Source: Chelatococcus caeni
Lineage (GTDB): Bacteria > Pseudomonadota > Alphaproteobacteria > Rhizobiales > Beijerinckiaceae
DNA length: 64,000 nt
NCBI RefSeq assembly: GCF_014196925.1
Contig: NZ_JACIEN010000005.1
Span: 124,001 to 188,000, forward strand
Direction of reading: 5' to 3'
This document shows, one piece after another, positions 1-7,408 of the stretch (position 1 is its first letter; every line of letters begins with the position of its first letter). A model generated the notes under the pieces. That model did no database searches, had not been told where the DNA came from, and was given only the letters and a program-made list of their open reading frames with translations. The position numbers and the translations under genes are program-made.

Positions 1-487
1 GGACGGTGGCAGCGGCCCCGACCGCGACGGCAACGGCAAAGCCGCGTCTGTTCGAAGCCTCGTCGGCCACCGCGGCGAGAACCCGCTCGAGCGCCCCCTC
101 CTCGGCGGCATGGCCCGCCTCACGCAGCGCACCCGGCCAGGCCTGCGGGCGCAGGGCTCCCGGCACAGCGAGACGCCGCCAGAGGCCGAGGATGCGACCG
201 CCGGGGCCGGGATCATCGCCCGCCCGGCGCAAATACCAGCTATCCCGCAGGGCCGCCTCGTCCTCGTGGCGGCCGATGAGGCCAATATGGGCGACGGCCG
301 CGCGCAGCGCACAGCGCTGGCGCCACAGGATGCCGAGCCCATGCTCCACGCCGGCCACCGTGTTGAGCAACGCCAGGGCGGCGCCGGCACGGAAGGCCGC
401 CCCGGCCTCGTCCTCCGCGTCGCCGCGGCCACGCACCCAAGGGGGGGGCGGCACGATCGTCCGGGAGGCGAATCGCGGGTTTTCCAT
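1..487 (-). CDS. DUF1403 family protein (C-terminal part lies outside the window)
   Basis: The reading frame starts at an ATG at 487 and is still open at the left edge, so only about 162 N-terminal residues are visible. The stretch WYLRRAGDDPGPGGRIL, preceded by a block of Ala/Leu-rich helices and GRHEDEAALRD, matches what I know of DUF1403, a family of unknown function found mainly on Rhizobiales replicons of the repABC type. It is divergent from the recombinase-like gene at 613, with an inverted repeat in the gap. No catalytic motif is evident and no function is proposed. The family call rests on recognition of the conserved segment, not on a search. Confidence 0.7.
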   Translation of the reverse strand, partial: MENPRFASRTIVPPPPWVRGRGDAEDEAGAAFRAGAALALLNTVAGVEHGLGILWRQRCALRAAVAHIGLIGRHEDEAALRDSWYLRRAGDDPGPGGRILGLWRRLAVPGALRPQAWPGALREAGHAAEEGALERVLAAVADEASNRRGFAVAVAVGAAATV

Positions 488-565
488 GGGTGGAGGCTAA
501 CCCAGCGCGGCGCTTTTTCCTACCAGAAGCACCGAAAAGCGCCGCGCTTGTCGAAAGCCGCCTAT

Positions 566-590
566 GTCCGGTAATGTAATATTATCGGAC
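566..590. promoter_or_regulatory. Inverted repeat between DUF1403 gene and recombinase gene
   Basis: GTCCGGTAAT (566-575) and ATTATCGGAC (581-590) are near-perfect inverted copies (9 of 10) separated by 5 bp, in an AT-rich island between two divergent genes. This is the expected place for a shared operator or, less likely, a recombinase core site. No protein can be assigned to it. Confidence 0.4.
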
Positions 591-612
591 GTACTGGCGA
601 CCAGGCCGGATC

Positions 613-1677
613 ATGCCTCGCAATAACACCCCGAAGGTAAAAAATGCCTCCCATCCGGCCCTCGAAAACCAGCCGGCCCACGCGCACGCGAGGGCACCCG
701 ATGCACCGCACGACGAGGCGGACGGAACGCCCCTCCCCTATGGGAGCGACACGCCGGCCGGCCGGCCTCCCGCCGCCAACACGCGGCTCGCCTACGCGAA
801 GGACTGGAAGCACTTTTCTGCCTGGTGCCGCCGGAGCGGCCATGCCGCGCTGCCGCCCGCCGCGCAAACCATCGCCCTCTATCTCGAAGCCTGCGCCATG
901 GGTGAGGCCGGCGGCCGCGCCCTCTCCCGCACGACCATCGAGCGCCGCCTCTGCGGCCTGGCCTGGAATGCGGCGCAACGCGGCCACCCGCTCGACCGCG
1001 ACGCCCCACAGATCGCCGGCGCGCTCGCCGGCATCCGCAGCAGGCCGGCCCGCCTGCCGCGCCGCCGGGAAGCCGTCGATGCCGCGGACATCCTCGCCAT
1101 GCTCGGAACGTTGCCGCACGACCTGCGCGGGTTGCGTGACCGGGCCATCCTGCTCCTCGGCTTCGCTGCCGGGCTGCGTCGCTCGCAGATTGTAGGGCTC
1201 GACCTCGGCAGCCGCAGCCCCCTCGAAGGCGACGGCTTGGTCGAGATCCTTCCCGACGGCCTCATCCTCAGGCTGAACGAGACCGGCGGCCGGCGCGAGA
1301 TCGCGGTCGGCCGCGGATCCGGCGAGAACAGTTGCCCTGTGGCGGCCGTGGAGCGCTGGATCCGCTTCGCCCGGCTCAGCCAAGGCCCCCTTTTCCGCCG
1401 CATCGGCCGCGACGGGCACACGGTCGCGGAGGCGCGCCTCACGGACAAGCATGTGGCCCGGCTCGTCAAGCAGACGGCCCGCGCCGCCGGGCTCGACGCC
1501 GATCGCACCGCCGCCCTTTCCGCCCAGTCCCTGCGCACGGGCCTTGTTCGCGCGGCAACAATCGGCCGCCACCCGCCGGACGAGAGCGGCGTGCGCAACG
1601 GCATGATGCAGGATGAACCCGCGCAACCCGGGCGCGACCGCTTCCGCGTCAATTTGACGAAAGCCCTCGGCCTTTGA
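613..1677 (+). CDS. Tyrosine recombinase/integrase-like protein, probably inactive
   Basis: The 354-residue protein has a SAM-like N-terminal domain (about 55-150, NTRLAYAKDWKHFSAWC) and a catalytic-type domain with DLRGLRDRAILLLGFAAGLR, whose last Arg fits the first catalytic arginine. Near the C-terminus the usual HSLRxGF motif reads QSLRTGLV, so the box II histidine is Gln. The following residues contain neither a GH motif nor any tyrosine, so the nucleophile is absent. Active relatives should end with a GHxxxxxxxxxY block, replaced here by about 45 unrelated residues. This looks like a recombinase decayed at its 3' end, or one repurposed for DNA binding. It sits just upstream of the replicon control region. 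Confidence 0.75.
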   Translation: MPRNNTPKVKNASHPALENQPAHAHARAPDAPHDEADGTPLPYGSDTPAGRPPAANTRLAYAKDWKHFSAWCRRSGHAALPPAAQTIALYLEACAMGEAGGRALSRTTIERRLCGLAWNAAQRGHPLDRDAPQIAGALAGIRSRPARLPRRREAVDAADILAMLGTLPHDLRGLRDRAILLLGFAAGLRRSQIVGLDLGSRSPLEGDGLVEILPDGLILRLNETGGRREIAVGRGSGENSCPVAAVERWIRFARLSQGPLFRRIGRDGHTVAEARLTDKHVARLVKQTARAAGLDADRTAALSAQSLRTGLVRAATIGRHPPDESGVRNGMMQDEPAQPGRDRFRVNLTKALGL

Positions 1678-1943
1678 CGCGGACAGCGGCGGATCAGGCC
1701 GAGATCCCCGCAAGGAGCCAGAGATCTGCACGGACCACGGCAGCGCCACGCGCCGGACGAAACCCGATCAACCACCCGAAAGGCGGGTCGGCACCGGCAA
1801 CCACCGGACCCGCCACGCATCCTTCGGCACCACGGCATGACGGCCGGCCGCCGATCGACACCCTTCTAGGGAGCGGGACTCCCAACGCTACTCCCGGCCG
1901 GAAGCAGGGCCCGCCACCTCCCGCAACCTCCACAACCCGATCC

Positions 1944-1959
1944 GTTGTCAGATGACAAC
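1944..1959. promoter_or_regulatory. parS: parS-like site 1 (variant centre)
   Basis: GTTGTCAGATGACAAC is a 16-bp palindrome with one central change from the perfect copies at 2273 and 3799 (GA instead of GC). The repABC parS consensus, as I recall it, is GTTNNNNGCNNNNAAC. This copy fits apart from the centre and may be a weaker RepB site. Confidence 0.7.
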
Positions 1960-2272
1960 GTCGGATCGGCATCGACAGCACATTCCGCAAGAACGGCCGA
2001 ACACCCTTCAGCAAGGAGGCGCGACGTGCGCAGCCGTGCGAGACGGCCTCGCTTCGCACAGATCGCTCTCAGTCTTTCACATCAAGGCCATCAGGAGCCA
2101 CGCCCCCCACCGAAGCTCCGGCGCCCACTCCGACCGAGCTCGCGACCGGCCGCGGCCGCCAACGCCGGCAGCCGATGCCAGGGCATCGTGCCTGCACCGC
2201 TTCTAACGGGACGCCTAACAGTCCCCGCCGAGCCGTCTTCGCCAACGGTCCGCGCGAAGAGCAACCGCTGCC

Positions 2273-2288
2273 GTTGTCAGCTGACAAC
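2273..2288. promoter_or_regulatory. parS: parS site 2 (perfect palindrome)
   Basis: GTTGTCAGCTGACAAC is a perfect 16-bp palindrome matching the RepB/parS consensus of repABC replicons (GTTNNNNGCNNNNAAC). It lies about 250 bp upstream of repA, and an identical copy is inside repB. It is the likely centromere-like site bound by RepB. Confidence 0.85.
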
Positions 2289-2423
2289 ACGCTGTGCCGG
2301 CCCTCCAGCATCCCACTCGGCGCGTGAGCCTCGCAATCCGAGGCCGATTACTTTCTGCGGCGCGAATATCCGAAAAGATCACCGATTGCACCGCGAACGT
2401 CGTCGAGATGACGAATGCGGCCG

Positions 2424-2439
2424 TTAAGATTTCGTTAAC
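2424..2439 (+). promoter_or_regulatory. CtrA-type binding box upstream of repA
   Basis: TTAA, seven bases, then TTAAC is an exact match to the full CtrA recognition sequence TTAA-N7-TTAAC known from Caulobacter and other Alphaproteobacteria. It sits 95 bp upstream of the repA start codon in the AT-rich part of the control region. If used, it would tie expression of the replicon's partition/replication operon to the cell-cycle regulator CtrA. The match is seen directly; binding is inferred. Confidence 0.6.
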
Positions 2440-2534
2440 CCTAATCTTCTTGCCGCCCGGGGCAGAATCGTGTCTCCTGCGCCAGACGGCATGTGAGCGT
2501 TAAACGCCATAATTCCGTCTGAGAGCGGTGGGAT

Positions 2535-3746
2535 ATGCAAACGATCGTCGAAAACCAGACCAGAATCGAATCGGCCTCGGCCAGGATAGCGCGTCACGCG
2601 GGCGTTCTCTCGGCCCAGCTGCGCAGCCTCGGCGCGACACTCTTCCCGCCCATGGCCCAGAAGACGCTGCGTTCCTTCACCTCGGGGGAAGTCGCGCGCA
2701 TCATCGGCGTATCCGACGGCTATCTGCGCCAGCTCTCGCTCGATGGCCTCGGGCCCATGCCCACGATCCTCACCGGTGGACGCCGGTCCTACAGCCTCGG
2801 CCAGGTCAATGAACTCCGGCGCTATCTCGCCGCCTCGCGGCCGCGCGAGGCGCTCAATTTCCTGCCGACGCGCCGGCCCGGCGACAAGCTGCAGATCATC
2901 GCCGTTGCCAATTTCAAGGGCGGGTCGGCCAAGACGACCACGTCGCTCTACCTCTCGCAATATCTGGCCCTGCGCGGTTTTCGCGTTCTCGCCATCGATC
3001 TCGACCCGCAGGCGTCGCTGTCGGCGATGTTCGGCTACCAGCCGGAGTTCGACATCGCCGAGAACCAGACGCTCTATGGCGCCATCCGCTATGACGAGCA
3101 CCGGCGGCCGATGCGCGAAATCATCCACCCGACCTATTTCGACGGCGTTTCCATCGTGCCGGGCAATCTCGAGCTCATGGAGTTCGAGCACCATACGCCG
3201 CGCGCCATGCGCGACCCGAGCGCCCGCGGCCAGAATCTCTTCTTCCGCCGCGTCGCGACCGCGATCAGCGAGGTCGAGGACGATTACGACATCGTCGTCA
3301 TCGATTGCCCGCCGCAGCTCGGCTATCTCACGCTCGGCGCGCTCAATGCGGCGACTTCGATGGTCGTGACCGTCCATCCGCAGATGGTCGACGTCGCCTC
3401 GATGAACCAGTTCCTGCTCATGACCTCAGATCTCATGTCGGTCGTCGAGGAATATGGCGGCCGGCTCGATCACGACTTCATCCGCTACGTCGTGACGCGG
3501 CACGATCCCAACGACGTCCCCGAGACGCAGATCGTCGCGCTGCTGCGCAGCCTCTTCGGCGAGGATGTGCTCAAGGCTACGGCCTGGAAATCCACCGCCA
3601 TCGCCAATGCCGGGCTCACCAAGCAGTCGCTCTACGAGCTCGAGCGCGGCTCCGTCGGTCGGGCCGCCTATGACCGGGCGCTCGAATCCGTCGATGCCGT
3701 CAACGCCGAAATCGTTCAGCTCATCAATGCAGTGTGGGGCCGATGA
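2535..3746 (+). CDS. repA: Plasmid partitioning ATPase RepA (ParA type)
   Basis: This 403-residue protein has the usual RepA length. An N-terminal winged-helix region (about 45-100, FTSGEVARIIGVSDGYLRQL) precedes a deviant Walker A motif KGGSAKTTTS (128-137), the A' motif DLDPQ (155-159) and a Walker B-like IVVIDCPPQ. RepA is the ParA-type ATPase that moves replicon copies with RepB and also represses the repABC promoter. The ATG at 2535 follows a purine-rich GAGAGCGGTGGG. Its stop overlaps the repB start (ATGA), indicating translational coupling. Control from the upstream region with a CtrA-type box is likely. Confidence 0.95.
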   Translation: MQTIVENQTRIESASARIARHAGVLSAQLRSLGATLFPPMAQKTLRSFTSGEVARIIGVSDGYLRQLSLDGLGPMPTILTGGRRSYSLGQVNELRRYLAASRPREALNFLPTRRPGDKLQIIAVANFKGGSAKTTTSLYLSQYLALRGFRVLAIDLDPQASLSAMFGYQPEFDIAENQTLYGAIRYDEHRRPMREIIHPTYFDGVSIVPGNLELMEFEHHTPRAMRDPSARGQNLFFRRVATAISEVEDDYDIVVIDCPPQLGYLTLGALNAATSMVVTVHPQMVDVASMNQFLLMTSDLMSVVEEYGGRLDHDFIRYVVTRHDPNDVPETQIVALLRSLFGEDVLKATAWKSTAIANAGLTKQSLYELERGSVGRAAYDRALESVDAVNAEIVQLINAVWGR

Positions 3747-4750
3747 CGAAACGATCCGATACCCTGAAGGCTCTTTTCGGCGCGCCGCAGGCGCAGGCGT
3801 TGTCAGCTGACAACCAGGCTGCGCCGCTCCCGCGCGTCGCCGCGGGCTCCATCCGCTCGATGAAGGAATCCTTCTCCGGCATCGAGCGCGAGAACGAAGT
3901 GCTGCGCGAGACGATCGCCGCCGGCGCCAACGTGGTCGAGGTCGATCCCGCGCTCATCGAGCCCTCGCCCTACAGCGACCGTTTCACCGACGACGGCGGG
4001 CCCGAGTTCGATCAGCTCAAGGCCTCCATGCGGGCCAACGGGCAGGAGGTGCCGGTGCTGCTGCGCCGGCATCCCACGCAGGAAGGCCGCTACCAGACCG
4101 CTTTCGGCCACCGCCGCATCCGGGCCGCGCGCGAGCTCGGCCTCAACGTGCGGGCGGTCATCCGGGCGCTGTCCGACACCGATCTCGTCATCGCCCAGGG
4201 CATCGAGAATTCGGCGCGGCAGGACCTGTCCTTCATCGAACGCGCCGTCTTCGCGCTGCGCCTCGAGCGGGCAGGGCACGAGCGCTCCGTGATCCAGGAG
4301 GCGCTCACGGTCGACCGGGCCGAGGTCTCCAAGCTCATCGCCGTCGCAAGCGAGATCCCCGAGGACATCGTGACCGCCATCGGTCGCGCGCCGAAGATCG
4401 GGCGACCGCGTTGGCAGGCCCTCGCCGCCCGCCTGACCGAGCCCGGCGCGCTCGCCCGCACCCGTCGCCTCGTCAAGAGCGCGACCTTCGGCCAGGCTGA
4501 TTCGGACAGCCGCTTCCTGCAGGTCCTTGCCTGTGCCACGGCGCAGACGGAGGAGGGGAGGGCAAGCCGCTCGCCGATGCAGGCTGTCGTCACCACCGAC
4601 GGGGCCAAGATCGCGGACGCGGAGCACAAGGGCCGCGCGCTCAAGCTCACCTTCGCCCGGCCGCTCGACGAGGGCTTTGCCGCCTTCGTGCTCGATCAGA
4701 TTCCGGCGCTGTTCGACCGTTACGCAGCGCAGGAGAAGGGGCGGCGCTGA
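3743..4750 (+). CDS. repB: Plasmid partitioning protein RepB (ParB type)
   Basis: This is a 335-residue ParB-family centromere-binding protein. The N-terminal ParB nuclease-like domain (about 65-150) has the diagnostic GHRRIRAARELG (122-133), followed by the RepB-type HTH region (FIERAVFALRLERAG onward). The ATG at 3743 overlaps the repA stop and starts with the family-typical MTKRSDTLKALF; an in-frame GTG 9 nt upstream is less likely. A perfect parS site is embedded in its codons 20-24 (positions 3799-3814). Together with RepA it segregates the replicon. Confidence 0.95.
   Translation: MTKRSDTLKALFGAPQAQALSADNQAAPLPRVAAGSIRSMKESFSGIERENEVLRETIAAGANVVEVDPALIEPSPYSDRFTDDGGPEFDQLKASMRANGQEVPVLLRRHPTQEGRYQTAFGHRRIRAARELGLNVRAVIRALSDTDLVIAQGIENSARQDLSFIERAVFALRLERAGHERSVIQEALTVDRAEVSKLIAVASEIPEDIVTAIGRAPKIGRPRWQALAARLTEPGALARTRRLVKSATFGQADSDSRFLQVLACATAQTEEGRASRSPMQAVVTTDGAKIADAEHKGRALKLTFARPLDEGFAAFVLDQIPALFDRYAAQEKGRR
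3799..3814. promoter_or_regulatory. parS: parS site 3, inside the repB coding sequence
   Basis: GTTGTCAGCTGACAAC, identical to the copy at 2273, is encoded within the N-terminal codons of repB (LSADNQ). Internal or flanking parS copies are known in repABC systems; this one places a RepB binding site at the start of its own gene. Confidence 0.85.
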
Positions 4751-4799
4751 GGCCCGTCCATCGCCACGAACCTTAGCAACTCAAGGAGCAAGCACCGCA

Positions 4800-4857
4800 A
4801 AAGAAAAGGCCCCCGAAACGTCTCCGCTCCGGAAGCCCTTCCTCATGTGTGTAGCGA
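4800..4857 (-). ncRNA. Antisense counter-transcribed RNA (incompatibility RNA) between repB and repC
   Basis: The 192-bp repB-repC gap carries, on the minus strand, a promoter with TTGACT (4891-4886), a 17-bp spacer and GATTCT (4868-4863). About 50 nt later comes a GC-rich hairpin (4838-4808, with G-U pairs) and a T-rich tail (TTTTCTTTT, 4807-4799). This is the standard arrangement of the repABC ctRNA, a 55-60 nt antisense RNA that pairs with the repC leader and limits repC expression, so setting copy number and incompatibility. Exact ends are estimated. Confidence 0.8.
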
Positions 4858-4862
4858 CCGTG

Positions 4863-4891
4863 AGAATCGCACTTCCGCGAATCGCAGTCAA
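4863..4891 (-). promoter_or_regulatory. ctRNA promoter
   Basis: TTGACT (-35, 4891-4886) and GATTCT (-10, 4868-4863) are spaced by 17 bp and read leftward. The distance to the downstream hairpin and T-run gives a transcript of about 55-60 nt, the expected ctRNA size. Confidence 0.6.
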
Positions 4892-4942
4892 GAGTCGGCG
4901 TCGTTTCGGCGAGCAAAAATCTTTTGCCTGCGAGGAGCAGGA

Positions 4943-6343
4943 ATGATGAGCGACGCCTATTTCACGACGCCTTTCGGGCGGCGGCCGATGACGCTTGGCC
5001 AATTGGCCAGGCAGAACGCCGCCCGGGCGGCTGCAAGCGAAGGCCGGGTCCAGAAATGGCAGGTCTTCCGCGACATCACGGAAGGCAAGGCAAGGCTCGG
5101 CGTGAGCGACCGCTCGCTCGCCGTCCTCAACGCCCTTCTGTCTTTCCATCCTGAAACGCTGCTGGCGGCCGGCAACGAGCTCGTGGTCTTTCCCTCGAAC
5201 CGCGAACTGTCGTTGCGCGCCCATGGCATGGCGCCTGCGACGCTGCGACGGCACCTCGCCGCCCTTGTCGAGGCCGGGCTCGTCATTCGCCGCGACAGTC
5301 CCAACGGCAAGCGTTACGCCCGCAAGGGCCCGGGAGGCGTCATCGAGACCGCCTACGGATTCGACCTGTCGCCGCTCGTCAGCCGCGCCGGCGAGTTCGA
5401 GCGCATCGCCGACGACGTCAGAGCCCACCGCAAGGCCGTCCGACTGCTGCGCGAACGCATCACGCTGCTACGCCGCGACGCGCGCAAGCTCATCCAGTTC
5501 GCCGAGCAGGAAACACTGCCCGGCCCCTGGCCCGATCTGGCCGATCGACTCGCCAGTCTCTCCAGCCAGCTGCCCCCGACAACGACGAAAGCCGTTCTCG
5601 AAGCGACTGCCAACGCCCTGCAACACCTCTGCAACGATGTGCATAAGACATTGGAAGACAACATCATTTCCCAAAAAATGAGCGCCGATGAATCCCAATC
5701 TGAGCGCCACCTACAGACTCTATCTTCAGAGGATTCAGAATCTGAAGACCGATCCATTGCCGCGACGGTTCCGGAAACGCCTCCAGCCCTTCATCAGCCC
5801 ACCGGTCGTCACGACGACGTGCGCCTCGAGGATGTTCTTTCCGCCTGCCCGACAATCACCGACTATTGCTCCACACCGATCACCAGCTGGAGCGAATTGC
5901 TGAAAGCCGCTGATCTCGTCCGCACCTTTCTTGGTATCGGCCGGAATGCCTGGCACGAGAGTTGCCAACTGCTCGGGCCCAGAACGGCCGCCGCCGTGAT
6001 CGCTGCCGTCCTGGAACGTCATGACCAGATCCACAGTCCGCGGGCCTACCTGCATGCGCTGACCGCCCGCGCCAGGATCCGGACCTTCTCGGTCGGTCCG
6101 ATGTTGCTGGCGCTGAGGCGTGCCAAACTCGCTGCAGAACAACCGACAAGCGATGCCGCCACAGTGAATGAAGAGGCTGCCGGGAGGGCCATCGGCACTC
6201 TCCCTCCCCACCGTCCCGGCACGCTCTCGTTCCCCCGCTTCCATCCGCCCATTCCCCTCGGAAGATCCGACTGCACCGATCCGGAAGAGATGAACCGATA
6301 TCCAGTACGCGGCCATTTCGCCCGACCCGGACCAGGGACATGA
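4943..6343 (+). CDS. repC: Replication initiator RepC
   Basis: This 466-residue protein initiates replication of repABC replicons. The N-terminal half is strongly family-like: TTPFGRRPMTL, FPSNRELSLRAHGMAPATLR and RRDSPNGKRYARKG. The C-terminal half is more divergent and, at 466 residues, the protein is somewhat longer than the usual 400-440. ATG 4943 was chosen because it follows GAGGAG and precedes the conserved TTPFGRRP; the upstream in-frame region overlaps the ctRNA target. The origin is expected inside the gene, at an AT-rich stretch near 5640-5760. Expression is probably limited by the antisense RNA in the leader. Confidence 0.95.
   Translation: MMSDAYFTTPFGRRPMTLGQLARQNAARAAASEGRVQKWQVFRDITEGKARLGVSDRSLAVLNALLSFHPETLLAAGNELVVFPSNRELSLRAHGMAPATLRRHLAALVEAGLVIRRDSPNGKRYARKGPGGVIETAYGFDLSPLVSRAGEFERIADDVRAHRKAVRLLRERITLLRRDARKLIQFAEQETLPGPWPDLADRLASLSSQLPPTTTKAVLEATANALQHLCNDVHKTLEDNIISQKMSADESQSERHLQTLSSEDSESEDRSIAATVPETPPALHQPTGRHDDVRLEDVLSACPTITDYCSTPITSWSELLKAADLVRTFLGIGRNAWHESCQLLGPRTAAAVIAAVLERHDQIHSPRAYLHALTARARIRTFSVGPMLLALRRAKLAAEQPTSDAATVNEEAAGRAIGTLPPHRPGTLSFPRFHPPIPLGRSDCTDPEEMNRYPVRGHFARPGPGT
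5640..5760. other. oriV: Probable replication origin (oriV) inside repC, rich in GANTC sites
   Basis: A markedly AT-rich segment interrupts the otherwise GC-rich repC, the known location of oriV in this replicon class. It contains four GANTC sites within 53 bp (5690, 5716, 5732, 5738), the CcrM methylation sequence. It also has an inverted repeat, TCTTCAGA (5723-5730) with TCTGAAGA (5741-5748). The location is by family analogy; the repeats and GANTC sites are seen directly. Confidence 0.6.
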
Positions 6344-6420
6344 GGTTCTCGGCCGATCATCGGTCTCTGGAGCACGTCACAACCACAATCCCACTCCATT
6401 GCAGCGCCCCGGACCTATTC

Positions 6421-7302
6421 TCAACTCGACGAACCCGTGCGACGGATGAGGCTCTCGGCATCCACCGGCGCGCGAACCTTGGCGTCATTGTCGAAATAGA
6501 CATAGACGTCGCGGCCTCCCGCCCGGTGCTTGGTGCGATCCGCGATGCGCTCCACCCCCTGGGGATCGTTGCCCCGGACCCAGGACCGGATCCATGTCGC
6601 CCATCGTTCGAGTGCGGCATCGTCATAGCCGCTGACGTAGAGCTCCTGGGAACCGTGCAGGCGGCAGTAGACGAAATCGCTGGTCAGATCCATGACGAGC
6701 GGCCAGTCGACGCTGTCGGCACAGACGAGGGCGACGCCGTGCCGGCGCAGGAGATCGACGAACACCTGTGTGCGGAAGCTGTCGTGTCGGATCTCCAGGG
6801 CATGGCGCAAGGGCATGTCGACATCGCTGTCGAGCCAGTCGCGCCCATCGAGCCGTGCATCGTGACGGCGGGCAAGCTTCCCGGCGGCTTTCGTGTCCTT
6901 CGGCAGAAGGGCGAGGAAGGGCGCGAGGACGTCCGGATCGAAGGACATGCGGGGCGGCAGCTGCCAGAGGATCGGCCCCAGCTTCGGCCCGAGCCGCAAC
7001 ACGCCCGAGGCCATGAAGTTCGCGAGCGCCGTCTCCACGTTCTTCAACCGCAGCATGTGGGTGATGTAGCGCGACCCCTTGATGGCGAAGACGAAGTCGT
7101 CCGGCGTCTCCTCCCGCCAACGCCCGAAGCTCTCCGGACGCTGCAGGCCATAGAAGGTGCCGTTGATCTCGATGGAGCGGAACCGGTCCGCCGCATAGGC
7201 AAGCTCGCGCTTGTGCGGCAGGCCCGGCGGGTAGAAGACCCCGCGCCAGGGCGCGTAGGTCCAGCCCGAAATGCCGATGCGGATGGTTCCGGTTCTGCTC
7301 AT
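6421..7302 (-). CDS. DUF72 domain-containing protein (YecE family)
   Basis: This 293-residue TIM-barrel-like protein shows the DUF72 signature at the N-terminus (IRIGISGWTYAPWRGVFYP), then FRSIEINGTFYGLQ and, near the C-terminus, DVYVYFDNDAKVRAPVDA. The family is widespread and of unknown biochemical function. The gene is transcribed toward repC, leaving a 77-bp convergent gap. It has no obvious link to the replication genes or to the LysR module on its right. The length is normal and no residue anomaly was noticed. Confidence 0.9.
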   Translation of the reverse strand: MSRTGTIRIGISGWTYAPWRGVFYPPGLPHKRELAYAADRFRSIEINGTFYGLQRPESFGRWREETPDDFVFAIKGSRYITHMLRLKNVETALANFMASGVLRLGPKLGPILWQLPPRMSFDPDVLAPFLALLPKDTKAAGKLARRHDARLDGRDWLDSDVDMPLRHALEIRHDSFRTQVFVDLLRRHGVALVCADSVDWPLVMDLTSDFVYCRLHGSQELYVSGYDDAALERWATWIRSWVRGNDPQGVERIADRTKHRAGGRDVYVYFDNDAKVRAPVDAESLIRRTGSSS

Positions 7303-7408
7303 GGTGCGGTCGCTCGCGGGTTCGCACCATTGAACAGCCGGCAGGGCGGAGGCGTTCCGATTACGGCCGCAAACCGTCGCCGGGCAGCCGGCAGGGGAGG
7401 GGGAGACG

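Larger units (their letters stand above)
1678..2534. other. Non-coding control region upstream of repABC
   Basis: These 857 bp contain no convincing gene: the open frames present are short and proline/arginine-rich. The region holds two parS-type palindromes (1944-1959 and 2273-2288) and a CtrA-type box (2424-2439), and it ends in the repA leader. Its last 150 bp are clearly more AT-rich than the surroundings, as expected for a promoter region. It probably serves as partition site and promoter region of the replicon. Confidence 0.65.

Noticed and set aside
1945-2503. Several short open frames in the region upstream of repA
   Set aside because: They are proline/arginine-rich, overlap the parS sites and the CtrA box, and have no ribosome binding sites or family features.
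4847-4942. N-terminal extension of repC from an upstream start
   Set aside because: It would run through the ctRNA target and leader, and the conserved RepC start follows the ATG at 4943 with a good ribosome binding site.
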